Positions 23,140-35,088 of a DNA stretch of 64,000 bases are shown here, piece by piece. Position 1 is the stretch's first letter; the number at the start of each line of letters is the position of its first letter. Under the pieces are notes generated by a model that saw only the letters and a program-made list of their open reading frames with translations, ran no database searches and was not told the origin of the DNA. The stretch is from Termitomyces sp. T153. Lineage: Eukaryota; Basidiomycota; Agaricomycetes; Agaricales; Lyophyllaceae. The translations under genes were made by a program, and so were the position numbers. The stretch lies in the NCBI GenBank assembly GCA_018296165.2, contig JACKQL020000131.1, forward strand, positions 58,331 to 122,330, given 5' to 3'.

Positions 23140-23521
23140 TGTTTAAATATGATGCCAGACTGTATGCATATTCTCTTTCTCTTTCCTTTCCTTTACTATG
23201 TTATGCCACCACATACCAGACCCCTACCTGATCACTTTCTTATTTGCTATACTTTGACCAAACCTTATTTTGCCTCAAACAGACTTGTGATACACAAAAC
23301 ATACACCCCTCAGTTGTCTCAACACTCTGTGATGACTCTGAGGGTACATCACTTATTTATACAGTTATCTCCTAGATTACTTGCTCAACCCTGTAGATCT
23401 TATTTGATATTTTTGTCTACAGGTACAGAATTCAGTCATCTCAATACTCTGTTGTGACTCTAAAAGTCTCATTTGATATTATTGTGTATAATGAGCCCAC
23501 AAAAAACAAATTGCTGAAACA
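23140..23521 (+). repeat. 3' LTR of the copia element
   Basis: Directly follows the polypurine tract CAGGGGGAG. Ends TGTTT...AAACA form an inverted pair. 382 bases. Confidence 0.7.
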
Positions 23522-24950
23522 GTCATTATCATTATTCAATAAGTCTTTCTGGCCTGGAAGAAATCTTGCATGAATCCTTTGCTGATGAGGAATCCCACCT
23601 TGTCTGAGGCCATGGTCAAAGATGGTGTCAAAGGAAAGGAATCATGAGAAGTGAGCAACAAAGCAACTTGGAGTTCTTGATCAGGGTTTATTTTTCATCA
23701 GAGCCAAAACCCTCTGTAAGTCTGCAAGTCATATCTCACTTGAGCAGTGCTCTGCTAATACATCCAATCAGCTCCACTGTCTTTGCAGACCCAGCTCTTC
23801 TTTTGACTTCAACTATAGCAGGGAGATCTGAACATGCTTCACCTGAGTCAAGTGCTTGACCTTTGCTTGCCCTCAACTATTCTGACTGCATCAATTGCCA
23901 TGATCAACACAACATCAATTGTTCTTCCATCAAATTCTTTGACTACTACACCTACAACATCAAGTCCATCCACTGCTATCACTCTGACTCCAAGTTTCAA
24001 TACTGCTACAACATCAAGTTCCAATACTGTTACATACTGCTACAACATCATCTTCAACTGCTCATCTGAGCTCTGCTAGTTTGTCTTTCCAACTTCAAAT
24101 TGTTGTTCTTTGCGATAAACCAATCTCACAGACCCCTTGCCAACTGCTCCTCCAAACCAACTCCAGCTTCTTCAGTCACTACACTATCCAAAACATCTCA
24201 TGACCTGTTTGAAACATGTTCTACTACCCCACTACCTCAACATAGCCCCATCAGTGTGTCCATAACCTCTGCTATTGTATTGGCACCACCTCCACTGGCT
24301 ATTTAGCCAGTGAGAACTGCTACCATCCTTGCAGCACTGCAGCTACCTCTAATAGTTCCTAACATTGGCATGATGCAAGCTTCAAGGACACTGCAGTCAA
24401 GAACTGATGCTCTGAAGGAGACTATTGTGAGGAAGTTAAAGAAGGTATTGGCCAGTAGGGCAAACAGTGCCAAGTACATCACCCTTGATTTACTCTTAGT
24501 AAATGTTTACAAGTATCATTTATAGGAGCATATGCAAATGTGAGTTGATTGAGAGGAATTCAAATTCAACAGGCATAGAGCATGAATCTATCAAGTATTG
24601 GGAGTCCCTTGATCCTGAAAGCCATCAGGTATGCCAGGTTGAGTTGTTTTACTCTCTATATTGCTTATTCCTTTGATAGAAGTGTTGCACACTTGCTAAC
24701 TCAAAGTTCTGGTATAACTCCTTTGACTGGTTCAGAGCCAATGCTAATCTGATTGTTGATAGATCTGTATTTGTTTGTTTCACTCACTACTTGAGTGCAT
24801 CCACACTCTTATTGAAAGGAACTTGGTTTTCATGGATACTGAAGTCATATTAGTCCACTACAACAGGTATTATCAAGTGTAATTGAGACTGGTGTTATAG
24901 CTATGCAATAGACAGTTAACTGAAATTTTGCTTTCCCCTGCTCAATTTGA
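23522..24950. other. CpG-poor stretch, Ser/Thr-rich frames only
   Basis: Plus-strand frames at 23644-24080 and 24100-24525 are rich in Ser, Thr and Pro, with short repeats (AACATCAAGTTCCAATACTG type). Broken by stops; no family recognised. Confidence 0.4.
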
Positions 24951-25124
24951 CTACATTCGTGAACCTAAGTGTGATTAAACCCCTAACTTTGTGAATGAGT
25001 CCATCTGATTCCAGCAGTCAAAACTTTATATTTTGCATCATCTGGGCCATATTTTCTCATTCGGGGGCCCCATCTGAACGTAATGCACTTGTTGGCATAA
25101 ATAATGTCTGGCAATGATTATACT

Positions 25125-26267
25125 TCACAGAATTGAGGACCAGTCTTCATTTTGAATGTAGGTTTCCATGCTAGTAGTGGGGCAATCGACGCCAAGCTTG
25201 GAGTGGAGTTAGATATATAAGTTTGGAAGACAACCACTCAAGCTCACGTCTTGTGGATGAAGCACAGTAGGATCTTCATTGAGCCCAAATTCTCCCATGA
25301 AGGCAAAACCTTCCGCGATCTCATATCCCAGATCCCTGTCACCGGGAACGAGCTTGGCTGCCGTCTCCAGATCAATTTGCTCATATCTGCTTCCTGGAAG
25401 TCCCAGAATATCACCCCATAACTTCATGTAATCGCTCCAGCTGATCATAGAGCCGAAGCCGAGCAATGTCTTGCCGGCAGGCACTTGTATCAATGCGCGT
25501 ACGAGATATCCTGTATCCTTACCCGTGTCGATCATAGGAAGAGGGGTATTCGGGTCGGTAGGTAAGGAAAGTACATAGGTACCGTCGGATTGCTATGTAG
25601 AGGCAGGTGGATCCAATATTACAGGGAACTAAAAGGACACACGCACCTTTCGTGGGCCGATAAAAGGGAAGATCTTCCAATTGGTAGCGTAGAGACCGAT
25701 GTTCACAGTTGACATCTTCTTTGAGAGGTCAGGGAGGCTCTCCCGGATATAATCGACTACTGCTGCTTTGGAATCACAGTGGTACACTCTCGAATATTTA
25801 CCCTTGCTCCACTTTTTAGCGCCTGGCACTGAAGAAAACACGAAGCGTTCCAAGGTCGAAACTTTAGCGGCAGCGTTGGCGATGTTTTTTCCACGCCGAA
25901 CCTCTAGATCATAACATGCTTGATTCAGAGGCTGATCAGAAGGAAGAGGGACGGTATTTTCAGGGTGGAGGATGGGTTGCCAGAAATCGGTGACCCCGAA
26001 GATGACATGAGCACCTTCGAAGGCAGGGATTAGAGTAGAAGGATTGTCGAGATCTCCTACAACCATTTCTATACCCTTTGCCTCAAGATTCCTGCTAGCC
26101 TCTTGTGACAGGTTGCGAGTAACACCCCGAATGCGCCACCCTGGCTCCGAGAGGAATACTTTAGCAACTGAACCTCCCTACAACATAATGTTAGCAGGTT
26201 CACAATCGAGCAGAACTACCTTTGGTACCTGGGTGCCAGTGATTCCGACGATCACAATGAGCTTCAT
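25125..26267 (-). CDS. NmrA-like NAD(P)-binding protein, copy B
   Basis: Exons 26267-26229, 26177-25647, 25592-25248 and 25196-25125 (TGA), 328 residues, all phase 0. Same Rossmann motif GITGTQG and the same family blocks as copy A. It differs by a handful of residues (for example HVIF for HAIF, VPGAKKW for VSSAKKW) and a small gap at GLNEDP. The acceptor used in copy A's last intron is changed from AG to AC here, so splicing must use the AG six bases on (CCAAG, 25198-25197), giving D-LGVDCPTTSMETYIQNEDW. Intact, CpG-normal and flanked by its own promoter region, it is probably functional. Role as for copy A. Confidence 0.87.
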
Positions 26268-26673
26268 GGATGATTGCAAATTAGAAATCTACCACGTAGT
26301 GTGTCGGTCTTACTATCATTTATAAAGGTGCAGAACATAAAGAGACGGCCGGGCCTGATATTGGATCAGACCCCAACCGTTCTTTCTAGGAAGGAAACGA
26401 AGATATGCATAATTATATGCGGTGGTCATCCACCGTGGTCTGATGACCAGTTGTCGTGCACCTTCTGACAATTCCACCGATGAGTAGATGCTTCTGTCGG
26501 ATGTTTTAAAGTACTCGTGACTATATTATAAGTATATATGTATGTATCACTTACGTGCTTGGTTGTGAGAGATTGGTTGTGAGAAATTCCAGCTGTATCA
26601 AAATTTGATGGACAGTGCGTTGCACGTGTGCTGAACGCTTAAATTTAGTGACCATGATCATTGTACTGCTTAA

Positions 26674-27355
26674 TAATAACAAGCTCAGTTGATGCAAGCA
26701 ATGAATATTCATGAACAAGGCTAGACCCTGCACAGTCTATGGACATCCCATCTCTTGTTACGGACATGCCTCATAGTAGTTGTGTGACAGAAATCGGTCA
26801 ATTGGAATCGTACCTGATTGAAGACAATTCTGGGTACACAGGCCAATAATATGCCGCGGAGAAGCCGACCTCAGGTAGATCCGTCTATTTAGATTGGGCT
26901 CATAGGGGGAATATTCTCATGAGTAAATACTCAACCGATTTACGCGAAATTCTCTGCTCGCACGGTGGGAATAGGGAGATAGATCGTTTCCTATGTTTAC
27001 GAGTATGAGCCGAATCATTGTAGGGTGGTCGTACATCAAAAATCTGAAAGATACCGCAGTGAAGAGTTGTGGCTGTCCCTACCGGGAAAATAAACGTTGA
27101 TATTTTTTTGATACGTTTCTCTCCTAAGCGTTGGACCACAATAGATAGAGCTCACAATGAGTTTTTCAGTTGCAAAAATATGTAGACCACGACAAAAAGG
27201 GCACACGTTACTTCTGTACTCGTGCATGGACCAGAGAGCAAACCTCTTACGGTTTAACAGAACTGGGACAATTGGCCGACGTTTTTCATCAATTATCAAG
27301 TGGTTTTGCACCCACTCGGAAATAAAAAGGAAATATATAAGCATTAGAACGGACC
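26674..27355. other. Segment present only in the right arm
   Basis: About 680 bases with normal CpG content. Frames (for example 27036-27344 minus) match nothing known. Either inserted in this arm or deleted from the left one. Confidence 0.5.
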
Positions 27356-27529
27356 GGAGAAATCGTTGACGGTACGTTGATTATTATTTTTTTATTCTCT
27401 ACCATGTTTAGCACCTGCTCCGCAGCGACGAATGGAAGCACAGTCGAGATGAAAATGATTAAGAAACCAGCGACCACATACTTACATCTATCTATCTAGA
27501 ACTGACACAGCTTCAGACACTAGTAGAGC

Positions 27530-27855
27530 ATGTATCATCCTAGTCGTCTCTTCTCGAGAGGCTTAAGAACACGTAGAGCGACCAGGTTCTGTCCTTCATG
27601 TTCTAGGAAAGTTTATTGTTCAAAACGGACGAGAAGTGTTCTTCGGCCAGCAATCAACACCAAGTTATCCCTCGACCTCAAATAGGATCAGAACATACCT
27701 ATATCAGGCACCCTAATACTTAGTCGTCGAGCCCCCCCTTCCTCACACTAAACAACTTCCAAAGTATAACCCTCTCCCTCCCTCTCACCAACAACATCAC
27801 CACGCTCGAACTGCGCCCCCATCTCGATCTCAAATGACCGTTCTACATGATACAG
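27530..27855 (-). pseudogene. Degraded copy of the gene next to NmrA
   Basis: Minus strand reads RTLLVRFEQ, a stop, TFLEHEGQNLVALRVLKPLE, paralleling 13780-13880. Further up (27764-27835) a separate open piece FEIEMGAQFERGDVVGE ends in a stop; it has no counterpart at 13.7 kb. Families not recognised. Confidence 0.4.
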
Positions 27856-29141
27856 TTCCCCACGCGCAACAACAAGCTCTGCAGATGTACCCTGAGCCAG
27901 CTTTTACTGCCACATCCACAGCCCTCCTGCATCACCAGCCTATCCTGCATCAGCTGTTCAAGCACACGTTGGTTAGCCACATGAAGCAGCGCAAGTCACC
28001 TGATGGACAACATCCTGCCCTGCATTACAAGAGGTTGTACCCACTTTGGAGCATGACACGGAGGCGTAGCTCATCAGACCATAGATGCAACAACTCCCAG
28101 AAACCAAGAGGGCAGTCCAAGATGTCTGCTCAAAGTGTTTTTGACAATACATTGTAACATTGCAATGGAACCATTGCAGACATAACATTATTAATTTCTG
28201 CTACAATGCAGAGGACTCCACTGGACACATAGCATACAATACAAAACATGTTCCACTATCATGTCTGACACATGCACTTGTAGTGCCCCTACCCTGCAAT
28301 CCAATGTTGATGTTGAGGGCAACCACAATCACACTGACACAATGGCAATGATGGTGGCAATGATGGTGACAATGGTGAAGGTGATCTTCATTTTTGGAGC
28401 ATGCATCAAACAGACAATGAAGAGTCAGATGAAGAGTCAGGTGGGAGGTTGGATGATGAGTTGGCTGAGGAGGAAGATTAGTTTTTGTCAGATTTTGTCA
28501 TTGCTCTGGGACTTTGTTGCTTTGTCTGTTCCTTTTCATGTATTCTGTACTTATACATTACATGAATGGGATCGTATAAGTGCAATGATTTAGCTATATA
28601 ACCAGAGTAACTTTTCCCTGATGCCGAGTGAATGTAGTGCAGGTAGTTGAAAAAGTATGTATCTGCGAGCGCAGTGTTAGACGACGGTGTCTTTCACAAC
28701 GGTGTCCGCAGAGATCTAAAAGTGTTGGCTGACAAGAATATCTAGGCACAAATCAACCGCGGGAAATCACAGTCTTCACATTTCCCGTATGAATCAATAA
28801 GAAAAGGACTTTGCGTTTGTTTAGTGATTCAAACTTGAATTCAGCAATTTCTTTCAATGATATTACAGAGACTGAGATAACAAATGTTTCAGTCAAAGAT
28901 CTCTCGCCACATTACCTGTGAGACTTTCTTTCAGCAAAAATACAGAGCTCGATACATGAAGGTAGATAAAATAGATCTACGGGAGTGCTTTCCTTTGGCA
29001 ACCTCCACATCTTGAGGGATTTGATTAATCGACAATCTTACTTTAATCGACAATCTGACTACGAAATCTAACACCCACAATAGCATGCAGACAGTAAATG
29101 TTCGTATTTAACTACCTCTCATCAACATCATGAAGTTGTAA
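27856..29141. other. Intergenic, with acidic ORF fragment
   Basis: 27.86-28.6 kb is CpG-poor. One plus frame near 28350-28480 is acidic (DNEESDEESGGRLDDELAEE, then a stop), as in transposon-associated proteins, but unassigned. 28.6-29.14 kb is CpG-normal downstream DNA of the kinase-like gene. Confidence 0.4.
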
Positions 29142-30258
29142 CTAATCATCGTCACAGGTGATGTTCAAGCCATACTTTGCCTTGTAGGCCTCGAAAGAGG
29201 TGTTACCGAGTGACGGGGCCTCCCCTTCTTCATGGTACGAAGACCAATTGGCACACAGGAATTTCCACACCTGGACAGCATGCTTCCACTGTTCTTCTAC
29301 TGGAGTCCTCTTGGAAAAAACCGTCCTTCGTTCGTGTTGAAAAATGTTTTCAAGAGAGTTGATTTGATTGTAATCGACATCATACCCATACCAATGGAAG
29401 CGAGCTTTCATATGTCAGCTCATTCGCTCACCAGGAGCATTGAACGAGACTCACCAGGTGCCACGAGGGAACGTAAGCTTCTGTAAAAGTCACGTATTTC
29501 CCCACATTTGAAGGTATAGGCATCTAAATCAAAGAGCCGAGTAGGAATCTCGAACTCCTTGTCTGGACAATCGTGTGCGCGTGCTTCGGAGAAATTCGTA
29601 AAAAATGGTCTACCATCAAGACATGTTATGTTTGTATCGAGGTCTATAAGATTATGCCTGATGCCGCTCTTATGGATATCCAGGAGGAGCTTGAAAGCCT
29701 TCAAGCTAAAAAGAAGCAGTTGGGTCAGGATCTCGACCCCTAAATCAAGGACACTCACCCAAAATCTGAGATGCCTGAGCCCGTTGACCATTGCAGATTC
29801 TCGTCTGAGCCGTAAAATTGGCATATCATACAGGCAGCATCAACAGGTATCTCGAGCTTCGCTACTTTCCAAGTAAGCTTGGTTTCGTAGAATCCATAAA
29901 TTCGTGGAATTCCCTTGCCATCGAGGGACTTGTTGGAAATACGATCTTGGTAGATTTTCGCTTCATGAATGTAACTCTGGAGCTTCTGGGAATAAATTGT
30001 TGATTTGTGACCAAATAGTATCTTGACGATGACTCCACGAGGGGAAGGTTCGTTGGGCAACAAGGTCCTTCCTTTGTAATGAAATTCACCAACTCGAAAG
30101 TCGTCTAACAACAACTCAGTCACATCCACGACAGCAACAACTCCTGCTGGCTTGATTTGGACGGAGCTGCTCTGATGAAAGGTAACCTGACTCGAAGCTA
30201 TAGCCTCCAAAAAGCTGGATGATAGGACATCCGAAGAAAATTCAAGAGAGAGAGACAT
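29142..30258 (-). CDS. Protein-kinase-like protein, probably catalytically dead
   Basis: Exons 30258-29759, 29705-29455 and 29404-29142 (TAG). Introns of 53 and 50 bases (GTGAGT donors, TTTTAG and GAAAG acceptors) keep the frame (phases 2 and 1). 337 residues. A kinase-fold order is visible: VIVKIL (beta-3 lysine), YIHEAKIYQ (helix C Glu), LLLDIHKSGIRHNLIDLDTN at the catalytic-loop position, and GRPFFTNFSEARAHDC at the DFG position. The loop has no HxD, and the DFG Asp is Asn (NFS). A C-terminal block with VFSKRTPVEEQWKHAVQVWK follows. CpG-normal and intron-correct, so the missing residues look like a family trait or relaxed function rather than repeat decay. The ATG at 30258 is the first in frame; an upstream exon is possible. 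Confidence 0.65.
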
Positions 30259-30800
30259 CGCCTGAGAAAGTAGCGATTTCGAAGATATCCAGTTGGAGTG
30301 GATGAGGGTACGTTGCCGGTGCTTCTTTTTACTATCGTGTCCATAGTGTTTCAAAACTTTTTTGAAACCATGAATAAAATGACATCGCCAATACCTTGAA
30401 CCAATCGTACTTTTGTAATAGGTGTGATAATATCTATTCTAGCCTACAGAAGTGTCACTTTGGGTGAAGATGTGTTGGTGGTTGTGTCGGAGGGAAGCCG
30501 GTTGTGCAGATCACAAAACCATGGTGTTTCAAAACTTTTGTCACAAATTGTCACGCTGACTTACACTGCCGATTATATCTCCGCCTCGGCACTGTTTCGA
30601 CGGCTCACGACCACGTCAAAGCTCGAAATGACTTTCCTTGAATTCAACTCATCGCAGGCATTTGATATTTATGACAAGAAATATATGGACATTATGTTAT
30701 TAGCTATGTGGCCAATTATGATGTGTTATAGACAGAATAACGATTACCTCGGTGCAAAGCACGGATTATGCGCAAGTTTAGCATCAATGGGATGGTTCAT
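30259..30800. other. Upstream region with a 137-codon plus-strand frame
   Basis: Frame 30424-30837 (plus) has no recognisable domain. A direct repeat CAT(A/G)GTGTTTCAAAACTTTT occurs at 30340 and 30522. Probably promoter DNA of the kinase-like gene. Confidence 0.35.
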
Positions 30801-33060
30801 TGACGGTGGTGGAGGGGATAAGGAGGGTAGAAGATAAGAGGGTGCAGAGAGTGGGGGCCTATGGGTAAAGGAGTAGGGTGATGATGTATATACAAAGGAG
30901 GAATATGAGCCGACGATGCAGGAATTGAGGGACCAGCAGAGGGTACCAAGTCCAAAGCTTCTTCAATTGATATTGCAGGTCTTCGGCAGTTTTGGGTGAA
31001 AAGGCCTTCAAAGTGGGGATCGTTGGGTGAAGTTAGGTTGGCATTGAAATGATTGTTAATTCATGTGAGCAGGTCCTTTTTCTGCCCATCTGTTGTGAGT
31101 CCCAATGCCTGTGCAACATCCTGAAGGTCAGCCTTAGTCTTCAAGCCTAATGTGCCTGAAAATGCAGCGTTGGAGTCTCTCTGCTGCTGTTGTTGTTCCC
31201 TTTCTGTCTCCTTGGCTGCCTGCTGCTCCCTTGCCTCATGCTTCTTCTGTTCCTCTGCTGCCCAAGCTGCTTCCTGCTCCTCTGCTCACCTCAGACCTTC
31301 GTCAGAGTTGAGCCACCTTGCATTCACATTGAGTTTATGCTGTTTTTGAGGTCTATTCTCTTTAGCATTGAGGTACTGGCTGAGTTCCTGGATCTCAGAC
31401 CCTGCAAATGCACAGTGTGCTCAAAGCATTGAGTTCTCAGAATGTAGTACAGGATTTTCCTTTTCAAGCTGACCATATGCCTTTGAGAGGACCATGAGTT
31501 GAGCTTGAATGGAAGTGGGTCATCCACTGGTGCATCACCAGGTCTGCCATACAAGATGACTTGTTGAGTAAAACTGGGAAGGTGGAATGGGGCCTTGAAT
31601 GGAAGGAGGGACATGATCCAAAAGAAGTGAGGTTGGACTTGGTACAGGATCAGATTGCCCATCATCAATTTGCCTGTCATCATCACTGTCAAGTTCCTCT
31701 GCATGGTAAACTGCATGAGATTCATCATTGGAATCCTGAATACTCTTGCCTGCTGTATGTGTGAATGGAAAACTGTCAGGTACATGATGTGCTGATGTAG
31801 ATGTCAGAATGCTTGGAACAAAGTCTTCATCTGAAAAGACATCAGGGTTGATGGGCCAGCAGCCACTCTTTCTAAATGTGGTGATGATTGTTTCACAATC
31901 AAAAGTCTATGAATGGATATCCATGTACTGCTTGATGAAGTCTTCACATGGCATCTCAGCACCTGTGTCATCCACAATTTTGTTGCACCACTGTGCCCAG
32001 GCATTTGCAAATGGGCCAAAAATGCCAACATCAAGAGGCTGGAGTTTGTGAGTTGTGTGAGGTGGGAGACAGAAGAGGATGATGTTATGTTTGCAAGCAA
32101 TGTTGATAAGCTCCAGCGACTCATGTGAACCATGGCCATCATAGATGAGGAGAATGGGCTTTCCAGACATATTTTGTGCAGTTGCCTAGGGAACAAAATT
32201 TTCCTTGAACCACTCTTTCCACAGAAAGTCATCTGTCCACCCATTTTCTGACATGGAAATTCTCCTAGAAGCTCAAGTCAGGTTCCTAAAATTCTAAATT
32301 TAAAATGATTCAACTCACCCAATTTTATCATGAACCTTAAACCATTCCAGCTCAAATTCCTTTCCTGCAAATATGAATCTGGGCAGCAGATAAGTACCAT
32401 TGACACAAACACACTTGATGATGGTAACAAGTTCAAGGTTTCTGCTACATGCTCTATATTTAGGTCAATGCATCCTGTGTATGAAGTATTTTTGGTTTGC
32501 ATTTTTTCATCCACCACCCCTCTGACAACCTTTCTCATCCATATTGTAGATGTTTTTGATTGGGAAATCAAATTTCCAGACAATTTCAGGGAGAAGATCA
32601 AAGTGGTTAATAACTGTGGGTCTGTTAAAGGCTTGAGCATGTTTTGGATCCAAACCTGATGGCTTGCTGAGCTTGATCTCAGAGTAATGTCAAAGAAAGA
32701 TGAAAATCCAATTCTTGCAGGGTCTGCTGCCACAGAGGGCCTCAGCATTCTTCTAGATTGTCTGCTTGCTGAGTGGGTGACTGGTGTGAGATAAAAAAAT
32801 GATCCAATCAATGAGAACCTTCTCTGCCACAGGAAAGGTTGTTGATTAGTGTGAGCTTGCTGGGCAGGAGCATGTTTGCCATGATAACAGTTATGTAGAG
32901 TGTGATAAGGAAGAGTCATGCCAGTGCATTGCTTGATATTTCAAATGACTTTAGAGATGTTGGGCTTTTCTAGGGCATGAAGCTGGCTACATGCTTCCTG
33001 GATGAGCTTTTTGACCTCAGGAGTGATGTAAGCAGGAACTGCATTAAACACAACTAGTTG
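30800..33060 (-). pseudogene. pogo/CENP-B-type transposase relic with SAP-like tail
   Basis: Minus strand, N to C: AYITPEVKKLIQEACSQLHA and a helix-turn-helix-like region (about 33040-32880); a middle part with DPARIGFSSFFD and a W-rich linker (32760-32400); the DDE core ILLIYDGHGSHESLELINIA and LPPHTTHKLQPLDVGIFGPF (32165-32010), holding two Asp of the triad; a variable acidic linker; then LQDVAQALGLTTDGQKKDLL (about 31120-31070), which resembles a SAP DNA-binding helix pair, and DPHFEGLFTQN. Several frameshifts and stops break it, so it is not functional. The tail runs into CpG-normal DNA. Terminal repeats were not found. Confidence 0.75.
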
Positions 33061-33870
33061 TACTTAATTAATGAAGCCAAGCAAATTCAACAAAACAACA
33101 ATATTGACATGCTGTGTTGCACTGTGGACTTTCAAATCTGATTGAGGCCAATCATCAAATGTCACACATCTACTCTCTCACTGCAATATCTTCCCTTTGA
33201 ATCCTCAAAATGTTATGAAACTTGACATAGAGCTTGTCTTTTATTTATAGATGACTTATACAGAATTTGGTTGTGTTAACCTAAGTTGTGTCTAAATCTA
33301 GAGACCTTCAAATAGATTTTTGCATTGTATGGGTACATATTAACCTTATCACAAACCATTGCTTTCAGAATTTCACTGATCCTCAGGATTCAAGTTTAAA
33401 TAGTATACAATATTTGTAGTCTCACTGGGATCAGGGGCACTGTGACCACAATCTCTTAAAAAATTGCATTTTGAAACACTAGGGCTTTTGAAATCCAATG
33501 TACATGATAGTATATTGATATTTGCATGCATTGTGAGATTACATAAGAGTACCAACAAAAAAGTTATTCAAATCATAAATTGACCAATCAAAGGACCTCA
33601 TGCTTTAGCTAGGAGCCACATCCCAGTTTGTAATGCTTGAGCTCCCCCAAAGTTGTTAAAATTGCCATACTGCTGTAGATAATTCTGCAGAAACTTATCA
33701 TTTGTTGTCCAGCACAAGGATTGGCATATAAGTCTCCCAAAGCTTTCCATTGATAGAAACAAAGCTATAACAAAAAGACAAAACAACTTGGTGATCACAA
33801 TAATTAAATATCAATTGGTTGTTCTTGTTCTGATCCATCCTTGAGTTCCAGAAGCTTAGCTCTGAAATAG
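33061..33870. other. AT-rich stretch, nothing identified
   Basis: CpG-poor. A minus frame at 33598-33798 (NYLQQYGNFNNFGGAQALQT) is unassigned. The 5' end of the pogo element should lie here but was not located. Confidence 0.4.
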
Positions 33871-33871
33871 A

Positions 33872-35088
33872 TTGTACTTTATGTGTTGTCTGAAAACATC
33901 TGATGGTATTAACTACTCTGTTATTGCTCCTGATTATTTATGTTTTCTTCAGAAATCCATGCCAGATCTTGTAAAACTCAGATCTAAAGAGACTGGCACA
34001 GTGTTACTTCCTGACCTCCTTGATGCTGCTCAATATCATACTGGAAAACCAACACCAATTCTTTATGCTAGAAGTACTGCAACTAGAGATGTCAACTTTA
34101 ACAAAGTTCCACCTGTGCCAGTGCTTGAGAGCATTGTACCAGTACCCCAGCTTCTTTATAGCCTGTATGTGGTGATTATACCTCAGCTACAAGCAATCCT
34201 TGTGCCAACTAATAGTCAGTTCATAGCTAGTGTCCATCCAGCATTGACTACATTGCCATCTAAATGACTTTATTACCTGGAAAAGAACAATGAGTCCCAG
34301 TTTGAGCAGGAAAACCTTGCACCAGTATTTAAAATCATGGCATATCACATGGCTTACAACCATATTCAGAAAGAAATCAAAGGGAAACCTAAGTACACAG
34401 CCATGTTCAAACACTGGCTATTGCCATATTTCCAAAAATCCAGTTTTCATTTTTTTTGCTTCTTTAACTCAGGCCATAACTAATATCACCAACTTCAGGA
34501 TACACTCATGCCTTCTTCTTACCACCTTGTAAGACTGCTTTCAATGTGAAAGCAGTAATTGAAGTGAAAACCAGTCATGTACTCACAAACTAGGTTTTTG
34601 AAACCCTTACTGGGTGGTACAAGAATGGAACAAGACAGTTTGTGCTTGTAATGGCAATACAATATGTCTGGCTAGATAGGGCTCCTAGTAACACCAGCAA
34701 CAATGCAGGGGGTGGTGGGTCAGGTAGGGAACAGACTTTGGATAAGTCCTTTGCCAGGTGTGCCAATCTATTATCAAATCATCAAATCATTGAGATTTCT
34801 CATTGCAACCACCAACAGATATGGGGCCAACTGATTGAAGAAAACACCAAGTATGCAGTGCTCACAATAGCCACTTCCAGTTACTACTTCTTCACACAAC
34901 ATGACAGCAATGATCTGTACATCTCCCCTCCCTATGAGACAAGTGACAATCTGGCATTATATGCATGGCTATCAGTGGCACTGGGAGTCAATGGTGTTAA
35001 CACAGACAAAATAATTACTCCACCTGTAGACAAAGATTGGTGGGATAAGCTGCCTGCTTCTCAAGCAACTGGTGTCTGGCCTGCATAA
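33872..35088 (+). pseudogene. Decayed gene with a possible PD-(D/E)XK-like domain
   Basis: Open pieces: 33872-34267 (LRSKETGTVLLPDLLDAAQY, TPILYARSTATRDVNF), a stop-rich middle, then about 34525-35088. The last piece reads KAVIEVKTSHVLT, a stop, VFETLTGWYKNGTRQFVLVM, QQIWGQLIEENTKYAVLTIA and YISPPYETSDNLALYAW, ending GVWPA and a stop. The E-V-K motif followed by an IWGQ...KY.VLT..YYFF...LYISPPY pattern resembles the restriction-nuclease-like region found in expanded agaricomycete proteins. That assignment is tentative. Stops and the CpG-poor setting point to a dead copy. Confidence 0.4.

Larger units (their letters stand above)
24955..27545 (-). repeat. Inverted duplication, right arm
   Basis: Reverse complement of 13960-15870. 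It includes NmrA copy B and both flanks. Between about 26674 and 27355 it carries roughly 680 bases that the left arm lacks; homology resumes at GTTGACGGTACGTTGATTA (27366). Confidence 0.8.
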
